Below, piece after piece: positions 8,036-16,530 of a stretch of 64,000 nucleotides of DNA (position 1 is the first letter of the stretch; the number at the start of each line of letters is the position of its first letter). The DNA is taken from the NCBI RefSeq assembly GCF_039888675.1, contig NZ_JBDQQR010000001.1, positions 2,418,001 through 2,482,000 on the forward strand, given 5' to 3'. The position numbers and the translations under genes were made by a program. Under the pieces are notes generated by a model, which saw only the letters and a program-made list of their open reading frames with translations, made no database searches and was not told where the DNA came from. Source of the DNA: Mesorhizobium sp. CAU 1732 (lineage in GTDB: Bacteria > Pseudomonadota > Alphaproteobacteria > Rhizobiales > Rhizobiaceae).

Positions 8036-9304
8036 ATGACAGATCGATTTGCGACGACGCCTTTCGGCGGCGGTCGGGTTCGTGCGGCCGATTTTCAGCG
8101 CCGTGAAACCGTGGAGCGGCAGCGTTCCGCGCTGAAGGAAGGCGGCAACGACACCGGCCGCGCGGAGAAATGGCAGCTTTTGCGGGCGTTGTCGGAGGCG
8201 CGGAGCGTCTACGGCCTGTCCGACCGTGCGATCGCGGTGCTGGAGGCGCTGATGAGCTTCCACCAGAGCCGCGAACTGGACGGATCGGCGCCGATCATCG
8301 TCTTCCCGTCCAATGCGGAGCTTTCGCTGCGCTGCCGCGGCATGGCGGATGCGACGCTGCGCCGGCATATCGCGGCCCTCGTGGAGGCCGGCCTGATCCT
8401 CAGGCGCGATAGCCCCAACGGCAAGCGCTATTGCCGCCGGGACGATCATGGCGGCGTCGAAAGCGCCTTCGGCTTCGATCTGTCGCCCCTGGCGCTGGCC
8501 GCAGCAGGCATCCACACCGCCGCCGAGGAGCTTCGGGCCTATGCACGCCTGTGCCAGCGCGTACGCGGCGAGATCACCATCCATATGCGCGATACCGGCA
8601 AGATCATCGAGGCCGGCCTTGCGGAGAAGCGGGCAGGGGACTGGCAGGGCTTCATGCTGGCGCTGGTGCCGCTGTCGCGCCGGATGGCCCGTCAGGCGTC
8701 CCTGGACCTGCTGGAGGCACGCCGCGACAACCTGGTCCGCCTTCGAGCACAGGTGGAGACCGCCTACCTCGATGGTCTCAGCGAACAAGAAATGAGCGCC
8801 AATGACGTCGATTCCGAGCGGCACTATCAGAATTCAAAAACAGAACCCCAATTTGAAACTCGCTCCGAAAAAGAGCTGAAGGGCGGCGGTGATCAATCCG
8901 GCGAAGATGCGGACGGAAGCGGAGGGGACCATGCGCGGGGTGAAGGGCCGGAATTCGGCCGGGCGCCGGAAACCAAGGGCGAACCGGTGCCGCTGAGTTA
9001 TCTGCTGGGCGTGTGCCCGACGCTTGCGACCTATGCGAAGGACGGGATTGCCGGCTGGCGGGAGGTTTTGAAGACCGCCGATCTTGTCCGGTCGATGCTG
9101 GGGATTTCGCCGGACGCCTGGCAGCGCGCGCGCACCGCGATGGGTGAAATCAATGCCGCGATCACGGTTGCGGCGATTCTGGAGCGGGCGGAGATGATCC
9201 GGTCGCCGGGCGGATACCTGCGGGCGCTGACCGAACGGGCCGAACTCGGCCAATTCTCGCCCAAACCGATGCTGGCGGCGCTGGAGAAAAGCGAGGACGC
9301 GTGA
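8036..9304 (+). CDS. repC: Replication initiator RepC
   Basis: This 422-residue alphaproteobacterial replication initiator has the typical N-terminus (FATTPFGGGRVRAADFQRR). A winged-helix region covers about 45-170 (NAELSLRCRGMADATLRRHIAALVEAGLILRRDSPNGKRYCRRD). The acidic, Gln/Glu-rich linker is at about 255-315. The C-terminal part (SPDAWQRARTAMGEINAAITVAAILERA...SPGGYLRALTERA) is the conserved RepC end. RepC is the only protein strictly needed for replication. Its expression is held down by the incRNA upstream. The replication origin lies inside the gene. Confidence 0.97.
   Translation: MTDRFATTPFGGGRVRAADFQRRETVERQRSALKEGGNDTGRAEKWQLLRALSEARSVYGLSDRAIAVLEALMSFHQSRELDGSAPIIVFPSNAELSLRCRGMADATLRRHIAALVEAGLILRRDSPNGKRYCRRDDHGGVESAFGFDLSPLALAAAGIHTAAEELRAYARLCQRVRGEITIHMRDTGKIIEAGLAEKRAGDWQGFMLALVPLSRRMARQASLDLLEARRDNLVRLRAQVETAYLDGLSEQEMSANDVDSERHYQNSKTEPQFETRSEKELKGGGDQSGEDADGSGGDHARGEGPEFGRAPETKGEPVPLSYLLGVCPTLATYAKDGIAGWREVLKTADLVRSMLGISPDAWQRARTAMGEINAAITVAAILERAEMIRSPGGYLRALTERAELGQFSPKPMLAALEKSEDA
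8781..8880. other. Probable replication origin inside repC
   Basis: In a gene of over 60% GC, this stretch coding for the repC linker is clearly AT-rich, most strongly at 8821-8880 with runs such as AATTCAAAAACAG and AATTTGAAAC. In studied repABC plasmids oriV maps to the AT-rich centre of repC. The placement is by analogy. Confidence 0.6.
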
Positions 9305-9438
9305 TGGGCAGCGACTTGGGCGCAAGCTTCTCGAATGGCTCGATCAGGCCGGTCTTCAGCTCTTCCGGTCGGGCATTTCGAGCCTTTGGGAGGCCGAGCG
9401 ATCAAACACTGCCCGAAATCGAGCAGGGGAGGGCGCTG

Positions 9439-10611
9439 TTACAACCCGGCCGCCTTGGTGAGATTGACGCGGAAACGGTCGCGGCGGCGCTGGTATTTGC
9501 GGGTCATCTCGGCCGAGGCGTGGCCGAGCTGCTTTTGCACGTAGCGCTCGTCGACTTCCGCCGAGGATGCAAGGCCGGCCCGCAGCGAGTGTCCGGCAAA
9601 CCTGCCGCCGCGCTCGCCCTCGGCCAGATCGCCGCGAACGCCGGCCGCGAGCGCCGTGCGCTTGACGAGGCGGGCGACCTCCCGGTCGTTCAGCCGCTCC
9701 GCGCCCGGTTTTTTGCCCTGTCCGGTCACCCTGCGGAACAGCGGTCCATGTCCGATGCGGCCAAGGGTCATCCAGGCCTCGACCGCGACGACCGGGCAGG
9801 TCGCGTCGGAGGAGCCGCGCCCGATCTCGACCTCGCGCCACCCGGTCTTGCCGCGCAACGTCACGAGCAGGCCCTTTTTCGGGAAGAACTCGATCCAGCC
9901 GCTTCCGTCTTCGGTCTGGTCGCGTCCGACATCCAGCCCGACGATCTCGGAGCGGCGCAAGCCGCCGGCGAAGCCGACGAGAAGCATCGCCCTGTCCCGG
10001 ATGCCGCGCAGGTTTCCCCTGTCCAGGGTTTCCAGCATGGCGATCAGGTCCTCGGGCAGGATCGCTTCCTTCTGGCGCGGCGGCGCGGCATGGCGGTTGC
10101 GAATGCCGGCCATCACGGTGGCGATGTGGCGGTCTTTTCTGTCGAGCGGCGTTCCGCGCTGCGCATAATTCCACGACAGCGACGACAGCCGCCGCTCGAT
10201 CGTCGAGACGGATTTTTTACCCTCGATGGCCATGTTCGCATCGCTGCCGGAGGCGAGTGCAGTGATGTAGAGCCCGACGATCTGCGGATCCGGCGGCACG
10301 AGCGGCACGTCCTGACGCCGGCACCAGGCGGAAAAATGCCGCCAGTCGGCTGCATAGGCGCGCCGTGTGTTGGCGGACGTCGCCGCATCGACATAATCGC
10401 GGGCGCGGCCGGCAAGATCGTCGAGATGCGCCGGCAGGGACGAAGAAGCGGGTTCCTGCACCGAAATCGGCTGCAGCGGGGGAGGGGAGGGGGCCTTGAG
10501 CGGGCCCTGCGCCATGTCGCGCACGATGTCGACGATGTCGGGCAGATCGTCGGTAACAGGCGGATTCATGGTGGCAGGCGGTCGCATGCTTCTCATCCCG
10601 TTTTCATGCAT
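9439..10611 (-). CDS. Tyrosine-type site-specific recombinase/integrase
   Basis: This 390-residue tyrosine recombinase has an N-terminal SAM-like core-binding domain (about 65-175). The catalytic set is complete: Arg in GGLRRSEI (R219), K255 in LRGKTG, H341-x-x-R344 in GHSLRAG, H364 in QLGHAS and nucleophile Y373. It lies tail-to-tail with repC across 134 bases. Recombinases of this type often sit beside repABC, where they may resolve plasmid multimers or serve an old integrative element. No flanking direct repeats or tRNA gene mark an element boundary here. The start could be 10611 or one of several internal ATGs. Confidence 0.9.
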   Translation of the reverse strand: MHENGMRSMRPPATMNPPVTDDLPDIVDIVRDMAQGPLKAPSPPPLQPISVQEPASSSLPAHLDDLAGRARDYVDAATSANTRRAYAADWRHFSAWCRRQDVPLVPPDPQIVGLYITALASGSDANMAIEGKKSVSTIERRLSSLSWNYAQRGTPLDRKDRHIATVMAGIRNRHAAPPRQKEAILPEDLIAMLETLDRGNLRGIRDRAMLLVGFAGGLRRSEIVGLDVGRDQTEDGSGWIEFFPKKGLLVTLRGKTGWREVEIGRGSSDATCPVVAVEAWMTLGRIGHGPLFRRVTGQGKKPGAERLNDREVARLVKRTALAAGVRGDLAEGERGGRFAGHSLRAGLASSAEVDERYVQKQLGHASAEMTRKYQRRRDRFRVNLTKAAGL

Positions 10612-10949
10612 GTCGATGTCGGCGAGGCACTGTCAAAGATGGACGCAAGACGCCGTAAATCCGAATTCAGGCGAGTCTAGAGACCGCCTCCTGCGATGGC
10701 AATGAGAATGCTCCATCAGCTTAGTTTTGGAGGCATGCCTGTATCTTGCAAATCTCCGTCAGATGATCGCCGGGATGCGCGGTCCATAAGCAAATCGTGT
10801 TTTCGATTATCGGTCGAATTTTCCTCCTGCGATTGACACGCTTTGTACGCGTTGGTTACCAGACCCCCGTGGATCGTCTGCGGAGGGGCGATCCGAGCGC
10901 ATATCCGGCGTGGCGCTGGACTGCGCAAATCATGGAGGAGAGATTTACA
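10612..10949. other. Intergenic region between recombinase and lactate permease
   Basis: These 338 bases hold no convincing gene. The visible promoter-like signal is TTGACA (10833-10838) with TTACCA (10856-10861) at 17 bp, pointing toward the permease. The permease Shine-Dalgarno GGAGGAGAG ends just before its GTG. An ATG at 10932 is in frame with the permease but overlaps that site. Confidence 0.5.
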
Positions 10950-12644
10950 GTGTCCATAGGTTTTCTGGCTTTCCTGGCATTTCTACCCATTCTGGCGGCA
11001 GGCGTGCTCCTGGTGGGTTTCCGCTTTCCGGCGCGAATCGTCATGCCGTTCACCTATGTCATGGCCGTCGTCATCGCATTGGTCGTCTGGGGGGTCAGTC
11101 CCAATCGCGTGATCGCTTCGACGCTGCAGGGATTGTTGCAGACGGCCGGGCTGCTGTGGATCATCTTCGGCGCGATCCTGCTCTTGAACACGCTGAAACA
11201 TTCCGGCGCGATCTCGACGATCCGCTCGGGCTTCACCTCGATCAGCTCCGACCGGCGGGTGCAGGTGATCCTGATCGCCTGGCTGTTCGGATCGTTCATC
11301 GAGGGTGCGTCCGGCTTCGGAACGCCGGCGGCCGTCGCCGCGCCTCTCATGGTCGCCGTCGGCTTTCCCGCCATGGCGGCCGTGGTATTCGGCATGATGA
11401 TCCAGTCGACGCCGGTTTCCTTCGGCGCGGTCGGAACGCCGCTGATCGTCGGCGTCCAGACCGGTGTGGACCAGGAGGCCGTCGCGGCCCAGCTTACCGC
11501 CGCCGGCTCGAACTGGGAGACCTATTTCCAGATCATCACCTCCGAGGTGGCGATCCTGCACGCGATCTGCGGCACGTTGATCCCGCTCTTCCTCGTGCTT
11601 GTGATGACCCGCTTCTTCGGCAAGAACAAATCCTGGTCGGAAGGGCTGTCGATCGCGCCATTCGCGATCTTCGCGGCCTTTGCCATGACGATTCCCTATG
11701 TGCTGGCGGCGGTCTTCCTCGGGGCGGAGTTCCCCTCGATTCTCGGCGGCATGGTCGGGCTCGGCATCGTCACGCTCGCGGCGCGCGCCGGCTTCCTCAT
11801 TCCGCGCGACACGTGGGACTTCGCACCGAAGGCGGAATGGCCGAAAGACTGGTTCGGCAAGATCGACGCCGGCCTCGACGAACTCGCGACACGCAAGATA
11901 CCGCTGCTGCTGGCCTGGGCGCCCTACATCCTGCTGGCGCTGATCCTCGTGCTGACGCGGGTCTTCACGCCGCTCGGTGACGCCCTGAAATCTGTGACCT
12001 ATGTCGCGCCGCAAATCCTCGGGGAGGACGGCATCAGCGGCGACTTCGCGCCGCTCTTCTCGCCCGGCGGTCTTCTCGTCATCGTCTGCCTGATCGCGCT
12101 TCTGCTTCACCGCATGCCGTTCTCGGGCTTCGTGAAGGCGGCGCGCGAAAGCACCACCACGCTGATCGGGGCGGGTTTCGTGCTGATGTTCACCGTGCCC
12201 ATGGTTCGGGTGATGATCAATTCCGGCGTGAATGCATCCGACCTCGACAGCATGCCCATTCTGGTCGCTGAATGGGTCTCCACGCAGGTCGGCGGCATCT
12301 ACCCGTTCTTCGCGCCGTCCATCGGCGCGCTTGGGGCGTTTCTCGCGGGATCGAACACGGTCAGCAACGTCATGCTGAGCCAGTTCCAGTTCTCCGTCGC
12401 ACAGGGGCTCGGCCTGTCGTCGGCGCTGATGATCGCCGCGCAATCCGTGGGCGCCGCCGCCGGCAACATGATCGCCATCCACAACGTGGTGGCCGCCGCT
12501 GCGACGGTGGGATTGCTCGGCCGGGAAGGGGCGACGCTGCGCATCACGATCCTGCCGACGCTCTACTATCTCGTCCTCGCCGGCACGCTGGTCATGGTCG
12601 GCTACTACGTCGTCGGCGCCGCCGATCCGCTGATCCCGCAATAG
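10950..12644 (+). CDS. lctP: L-lactate permease (LctP/LldP family)
   Basis: This integral membrane protein of about 564 residues has 12-14 hydrophobic segments. The conserved LctP signature [19 protein letters not shown] lies about 110 residues in. A second block [17 protein letters not shown] and the end-segment [19 protein letters not shown] are also family markers. It is predicted to import lactate or glycolate with protons. GTG at 10950 is preferred as start because GGAGGAGAG precedes it by a normal gap and the first membrane helix begins at once. No lactate dehydrogenase gene is adjacent. Confidence 0.9.
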   Translation: MSIGFLAFLAFLPILAAGVLLVGFRFPARIVMPFTYVMAVVIALVVWGVSPNRVIASTLQGLLQTAGLLWIIFGAILLLNTLKHSGAISTIRSGFTSISSDRRVQVILIAWLFGSFIEGASGFGTPAAVAAPLMVAVGFPAMAAVVFGMMIQSTPVSFGAVGTPLIVGVQTGVDQEAVAAQLTAAGSNWETYFQIITSEVAILHAICGTLIPLFLVLVMTRFFGKNKSWSEGLSIAPFAIFAAFAMTIPYVLAAVFLGAEFPSILGGMVGLGIVTLAARAGFLIPRDTWDFAPKAEWPKDWFGKIDAGLDELATRKIPLLLAWAPYILLALILVLTRVFTPLGDALKSVTYVAPQILGEDGISGDFAPLFSPGGLLVIVCLIALLLHRMPFSGFVKAARESTTTLIGAGFVLMFTVPMVRVMINSGVNASDLDSMPILVAEWVSTQVGGIYPFFAPSIGALGAFLAGSNTVSNVMLSQFQFSVAQGLGLSSALMIAAQSVGAAAGNMIAIHNVVAAAATVGLLGREGATLRITILPTLYYLVLAGTLVMVGYYVVGAADPLIPQ

Positions 12645-12692
12645 GGCTCAGCACGGTGAAAACCGCCATTTCGGCGCGGACGAGCATAATAA

Positions 12693-12713
12693 CCGATAAT
12701 GCAACATTATCGG
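12693..12713. promoter_or_regulatory. Perfect 9-bp inverted repeat before DUF1403-scpB
   Basis: CCGATAATG and CATTATCGG pair perfectly around CAA. The site lies in the 150-base gap between the lactate permease and the DUF1403 gene, 82 bases before the latter. It could be an operator of the DUF1403-scpB operon. The GATAA...TTATC core also recalls Xer recombination sites, but the centre is 7 bp and the outer arms do not match dif. Confidence 0.5.
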
Positions 12714-12794
12714 ACGTTGTGGCTGCTCGACAGGCGCGGCGGTTTTTGCGCGGAACGATTGCCAAAAGCGCCGTAATGATTCATCGTCACCGGG

Positions 12795-13802
12795 ATGATT
12801 CTGCGGCCCGAACCTTCTCAGCCAGACACTGATCAACCCCTCGCGCCGGTTGTATCGAACTGGCTGCGCCGGGCGGTTTCCGGCACACGGGCGGTTGATG
12901 CACAAGCCTTTGGGCAACACACCATCGAGGATGCCGCGCTCGTCACAGGTGCCGCTATTGCCGCGCTCGATGCGGTCGTGCGCCGGCAGGACAGGTCGGC
13001 GGGAGTATGGCGGCAGCGGCTGGGGCTCGCCGCTGCCGCAGTCACCGCAGGGGCCGCAGGCCGCGTGGAGGACGAAGCGGCCTTGCGCGACGCGGCGTCG
13101 CTGACGCGACCGGGAGACGAGATCGGACCTGCGGGCCGCCTGCTGCTGGCCTGGCGCAGGCTGGCGACTCGGCCGCCGGGCGAGCTTCTGACCGAAGGAG
13201 ACCTCGCCGCGGTGCTGGAGGCGTTCGGCTATGCTCGCGACGATGAAGCGGTTCGCGATCTCGCGGAAGACCTTCGCGAGCTCCGGGCAAGCGCCGGGGT
13301 GGTCGGGACGTCGACCGGCGCATTTGACGCTGCCGAACGCTACGGCTTCGGGCATCCTTTCGGATGCTGGCTCGCGGATGCGCTGCTGGCGCAGCGGCTG
13401 GGGTGGTCCCGTGCCATACCGCTGCTGGGCACCGAGGCCGGCGTGAGGGCGGGTGCCGGTCGCCGGCGGGACCCGGCCGCGGGCATGTCGTTCACCGAGC
13501 GGGCGGCCGATCGGACGACGGCAATTCTGGCAGGGCAGGCGCGCGCCGCGCTGCGCGCCATCGATCTGTCGAGCGAACTCGAACGCCGTGCGGAAAAGCT
13601 CCTCGCCGTAGCCCCGAAACTCAGGGCCAGGGCGGCAAAAGCCGTCGTCGCAAAGCTGCTGACCGACGACGCAATGGTGGCATCGGACAGAATCGCCGGA
13701 ATAAGCGATCGCGGCCTGCGCCGCCTGTTCGACCGGCTGGTCGAACTCGGCGCGGTGCGCGAACTGTCCGGACGCTCGACCTTCCGCATCTACGGGCTGT
13801 GA
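12795..13802 (+). CDS. DUF1403 family protein
   Basis: This 335-residue, Ala/Arg-rich, mostly helical protein belongs to DUF1403. Recognisable parts are NWLRRAVSGTRAVDAQAFGQ near the N-terminus, the central DEAALRDAASLTRPGD segment and the C-terminal FDRLVELGAVRELSGRSTFRIYGL, which resembles a winged-helix end. The family is found almost only on rhizobial replicons directly before scpB. Here the ScpB start follows 5 bases after its stop. The tight pairing suggests a role with the condensin-like ScpB, perhaps as a divergent partner, but no function is proven. Confidence 0.8.
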   Translation: MILRPEPSQPDTDQPLAPVVSNWLRRAVSGTRAVDAQAFGQHTIEDAALVTGAAIAALDAVVRRQDRSAGVWRQRLGLAAAAVTAGAAGRVEDEAALRDAASLTRPGDEIGPAGRLLLAWRRLATRPPGELLTEGDLAAVLEAFGYARDDEAVRDLAEDLRELRASAGVVGTSTGAFDAAERYGFGHPFGCWLADALLAQRLGWSRAIPLLGTEAGVRAGAGRRRDPAAGMSFTERAADRTTAILAGQARAALRAIDLSSELERRAEKLLAVAPKLRARAAKAVVAKLLTDDAMVASDRIAGISDRGLRRLFDRLVELGAVRELSGRSTFRIYGL

Positions 13803-13807
13803 CGAGC

Positions 13808-14509
13808 ATGGCGGAGAGAGCGGCCAGGAAACGAAAAGCGGACCAGGAAGCCGCGGCTCTGTTCGACCGGGAACTGGACCATCTGCCGCCGGAGGCGCGG
13901 TGGCGTGCATGGATGCATCGCGTCGAGGCGGTGATTTTCGCCGCCGCCGAACCGGTCACGCGCGAGACGCTGGCGCGGGTGGTGGGCAAGGGTTGCAGCA
14001 TCGATCTTCTGATCGACGACATCCGCGAGGACCTGCGCGGCCGGCCCTACGATCTGGTCGCCGTCGCCGGTGGCTGGAAGCATCTGACCCGGCCATCCTA
14101 TGCGGACGCCATCCGCGCGGCTGTCGGCGCAAGCGAGCGCGCCGTCGACCTCAGCCAGTTGGAGATGCTGGTGCTGATGTGCATCGCCTATTTCCAGCCG
14201 ATCACGCGCGCCGAACTGTCGTCCTTCTTCGGCAAGGAGGTTTCGCGCGACCTGATCGGTCACCTGCGCGGCGCAAAGCTGATCGCCTCGGGGCCGCGCA
14301 GCCCCACGCCGGGGGCGCCTTACACCTACGTCACGACCAAGGACTTCCTGCTGGAGTTCGGCTTCGACACGCTGCGCGACCTGCCCGATTTCGAGGCGCT
14401 GGAGGATGCCGGACTGCTCTCGAAGGAGAAGCTTCTAAGCGGCGATATTCCGGTCGGGCTGGCTGCGGGGGAGGGGGAGGGTGAAGCAGGGGCGGAAGAC
14501 GGGGTCTGA
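13808..14509 (+). CDS. scpB: SMC-Scp complex subunit ScpB family protein
   Basis: This 233-residue protein carries the tandem winged-helix layout of ScpB, the kleisin-associated subunit of the SMC condensin. The first wHTH is RVEAVIFAAAEPVTRETLARVVGKG (about 38-62), followed by GRPYDLVAVAGGWKHLTRPSYADAIR. The second wHTH follows, with LEMLVLMCIAYFQPITRAELSSFFGKEVSRDLIGHLRGAKLI...PGAPYTYVTTKDFLLEFG. No smc or scpA is adjacent, so this is a second, replicon-borne ScpB distinct from the chromosomal one. It is co-transcribed with the DUF1403 gene. The acidic Gly/Glu tail is low complexity. Confidence 0.88.
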   Translation: MAERAARKRKADQEAAALFDRELDHLPPEARWRAWMHRVEAVIFAAAEPVTRETLARVVGKGCSIDLLIDDIREDLRGRPYDLVAVAGGWKHLTRPSYADAIRAAVGASERAVDLSQLEMLVLMCIAYFQPITRAELSSFFGKEVSRDLIGHLRGAKLIASGPRSPTPGAPYTYVTTKDFLLEFGFDTLRDLPDFEALEDAGLLSKEKLLSGDIPVGLAAGEGEGEAGAEDGV

Positions 14510-14565
14510 CGACCATCCGTCCCGAGCGCGCCGTTGGCGCGTTGCGCCCCTCTTCCAGGATGCGG

Positions 14566-14955
14566 TCACGGCCTTGCGGGGGACGGGATCATCTTGTTGC
14601 GGCTCAGCGTCATCGCCCGATCGAATTCCGTGATCTCCAACTGCAAGGCAACATCGTCGCGCGTCTCGAAGACGGCCGACATCGCCGATGCTGCGGCCTC
14701 GAAGAGCGTGCGCGCGACGTCCGTCTTGGTTTCGGTGCTGCGCCCGGGGGCGATGCGTACCGAAATCTGAACGAAGCCGGCGCCGTCGCCCCGGTCGGCG
14801 ACACGGCTGTACTGGGCCTGCCGGACCAGCGTCCTCACGCCGCCGATCGGAAATACACCCGACCGGCAGGCGGAGTCATGGACCGCGTCGGCAAGGGCGC
14901 GCATGTCGATATCGGCGTCCAGGCCGCTCGTGTAATCGATGGTGATATGCGGCAT
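14566..14955 (-). CDS. 5-carboxymethyl-2-hydroxymuconate isomerase-like tautomerase
   Basis: This 129-residue protein has the CHMI fold signature: Pro at position 2 after the start (the catalytic base once Met is removed), a FPIGGVRTL block near residue 35, and the later APGRSTETKTDVARTLFEAAASAM helix. It matches E. coli HpcD/HpaF. In homoprotocatechuate degradation CHMI tautomerises 5-carboxymethyl-2-hydroxymuconate. No other homoprotocatechuate genes are present, so a related keto-enol tautomerisation in the local catabolic cluster is likely. It lies 21 bases after the SnoaL-like gene in the same operon, with CGGAGAA before its ATG. Confidence 0.8.
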   Translation of the reverse strand: MPHITIDYTSGLDADIDMRALADAVHDSACRSGVFPIGGVRTLVRQAQYSRVADRGDGAGFVQISVRIAPGRSTETKTDVARTLFEAAASAMSAVFETRDDVALQLEITEFDRAMTLSRNKMIPSPARP

Positions 14956-14976
14956 GGCGTTCTCCGTCGCTTCCCG

Positions 14977-15576
14977 TCAGAGCGCGCCGCCTGAAAGCCA
15001 GGACTTGCCGCGGCTGTACAGTGCGGTCACTTCCGGTCCCGTCAGGCCCGGCATGTCGCGCTTGACGGGGTAGCCGATGCCGGCCTGCAGATAGGCCAGG
15101 TGACGGTAACCTTCGGGAAAACCCTCGAGCACGGAAGGATCCAGTTTCGGCGTCCGGGTCGGGTCGATCGGATCGAGCCGGTCCTTTTCGTAGATCGGCT
15201 GACGCAGCACGACGCCCCAGCGGCCATCGCGCTTTTCAAGGAAATCGTAGAAGCGCCCGGTGCATACGACGTCGCAGGCGACGCCCTCGACATCCGCCCG
15301 CTGGCTGATGGTCATCTTGGTCTGCGCGATGGCGCGTTCGCCCGACAGGTCGATCGACGTGCCGCCCAGGAAATGCAGGATGCGCACGCCTTTCTCAAAG
15401 CCCGCCTTGCTGACCGCGATGAATTCGTCCGCCGTGCCCTGGAACCATGTGGCCATCATGCGGCCGTCGTCATGCCAGACGGTGCGGAATCTCTCCCAGT
15501 CGCCGGCGTCGCGCCAGACGGCCCAGTTCTCCAGCAGATCTCTGATTGCAAGGCGGTCGGTCTGCTGGTCTGGCAT
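14977..15576 (-). CDS. SnoaL-like (NTF2 superfamily) protein
   Basis: This cytoplasmic protein of 199 residues has a SnoaL_4-type domain: RLAIRDLLENWAVWRDAGDWERFRTVWHDDGRMMATWFQGTADEF, then strand pairs ending GRFYDFLEKRDGRWGVVLRQPIYEKDRLDP. The family includes polyketide cyclases, dehydratases and small aromatic-acid hydrolyases such as scytalone dehydratase, with an Asp/His pair in the pocket (DD in WHDDG, HF later). It is the first gene of a two-gene operon with the CHMI-like isomerase. AGGAAGA precedes the start at 15576. A GAAC-TA-GTTC palindrome lies in the divergent promoter upstream. Confidence 0.8.
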   Translation of the reverse strand: MPDQQTDRLAIRDLLENWAVWRDAGDWERFRTVWHDDGRMMATWFQGTADEFIAVSKAGFEKGVRILHFLGGTSIDLSGERAIAQTKMTISQRADVEGVACDVVCTGRFYDFLEKRDGRWGVVLRQPIYEKDRLDPIDPTRTPKLDPSVLEGFPEGYRHLAYLQAGIGYPVKRDMPGLTGPEVTALYSRGKSWLSGGAL

Positions 15577-15629
15577 GGGGTCTTCCTGAAATGGCAATGG
15601 TGTTGGACGAAGAATTCTATTTTCTTATG

Positions 15630-15641
15630 TGAACTAGTTCA
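15630..15641. promoter_or_regulatory. Candidate IclR-type operator, site 1
   Basis: TGAACTAGTTCA is a perfect 12-bp palindrome in the divergent promoter between the SnoaL-like (15576) and TIM-barrel (15721) genes. Very similar sites stand at 17277-17286 and 34056-34065. The latter is in the divergent promoter of the IclR gene. Confidence 0.55.
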
Positions 15642-15720
15642 ATATGTAAAGCTTGAACGGGGCGTCGACGGCGGTGTCGACCGCCCTTCGCATGACGCTT
15701 CGCAGGAGGTTCCAGGGACG

Positions 15721-16530
15721 ATGCCGATGCTTTCGCTCGCACATTTCACCATCATCAAGGCAGGTCCTCTTGAACTCGTGGAATTCGCCGCCCGCGCGGG
15801 GTTCGACGCCGTTGGCCTCAGGATACAGCCGCCGATGGCGGCCGAGGCGATCGTGCCCGTGGTGGGTGACCCGCAGATGCAGCGCGCGATCAAGGCCAGG
15901 CTGCGCGACACCGGCCTGACACTGCTCGACGTGGAGGCGTTCTGGCTGATGGCCGATACCGACATGGATGCATTCATGGCGGGTATCGAGACGGGCGCGG
16001 AACTCGGCGCCCGGCATGTGCTCGTCGTCGGCAACGACCCGGACCGGCCGCGGCTGCTCGATCGTTTCGCGCGGTTCTGCGACCATGCGAAGGATTGCGG
16101 CATCGTGCCGATGCTCGAATTCATTCCCTACAGCCAGATACGGTCATTGGCCGAAGCGCATGCGTTCCTGGTGGAAGCGGGCACACCGGATGCGGGACTG
16201 CTGGTCGATTCGCTGCATCTCAGCCGTTCCGGCGGCTCTCCCGCCGAGATCGCCGGCTACGATCCCGCATTGTTCCGCTACGCTCACCTCTGCGATGCGC
16301 CCGGCCCCATTCCCCCCGCCGACCAGTTGCGCCACGAGGCGCGCAACGAGCGTCTCTATCCGGGCGAAGGCGGATTGTGGCTGGAGGACTTCGTCGCTGC
16401 GTTTCCGGCAGGGACGCCGTTCGCGATCGAGGCTCCGGCCGCGCGCCATGCCGCTCTGGGCATGGCGGAACAGGCCGCGCTTGCCGCCCGCATGTCGCGG
16501 GACGTCATTGAAAGGGCGGGCCGATCGTGA
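15721..16530 (+). CDS. Sugar phosphate isomerase/epimerase-type TIM-barrel protein
   Basis: This 269-residue protein is of the AP-endonuclease-2/xylose-isomerase-like barrel family. It starts LSLAHFTIIKAGPLELVEFAARAGFDAVGLR. Likely metal ligands are the Glu in PMLEFIPYS, Asp and His in LLVDSLHLSRSG, His in RYAHLCDAPG and Glu in FAIEAPA. The ERLYPGEGGLWLEDF stretch is typical of catabolic members (isomerases, epimerases, inosose or 3-dehydroshikimate dehydratases). AGGAGG precedes the ATG by about 15 bases. It is divergent from the SnoaL/CHMI operon and shares its operator-like palindrome. Its 3' end overlaps the convergent gene by 26 bp. Confidence 0.82.
   Translation: MPMLSLAHFTIIKAGPLELVEFAARAGFDAVGLRIQPPMAAEAIVPVVGDPQMQRAIKARLRDTGLTLLDVEAFWLMADTDMDAFMAGIETGAELGARHVLVVGNDPDRPRLLDRFARFCDHAKDCGIVPMLEFIPYSQIRSLAEAHAFLVEAGTPDAGLLVDSLHLSRSGGSPAEIAGYDPALFRYAHLCDAPGPIPPADQLRHEARNERLYPGEGGLWLEDFVAAFPAGTPFAIEAPAARHAALGMAEQAALAARMSRDVIERAGRS

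Noticed and set aside
9439..10611. Integrated mobile element or prophage around the recombinase
   Set aside because: No tRNA gene, flanking direct repeats, excisionase or phage genes are visible; neighbours are replication and housekeeping-type genes.
12693..12713. Interpretation of the palindrome as a dif site
   Set aside because: The central region is 7 bp and the outer arms do not match XerC/XerD consensus; a dif next to the origin would also be unexpected. Kept only as an unexplained palindrome.
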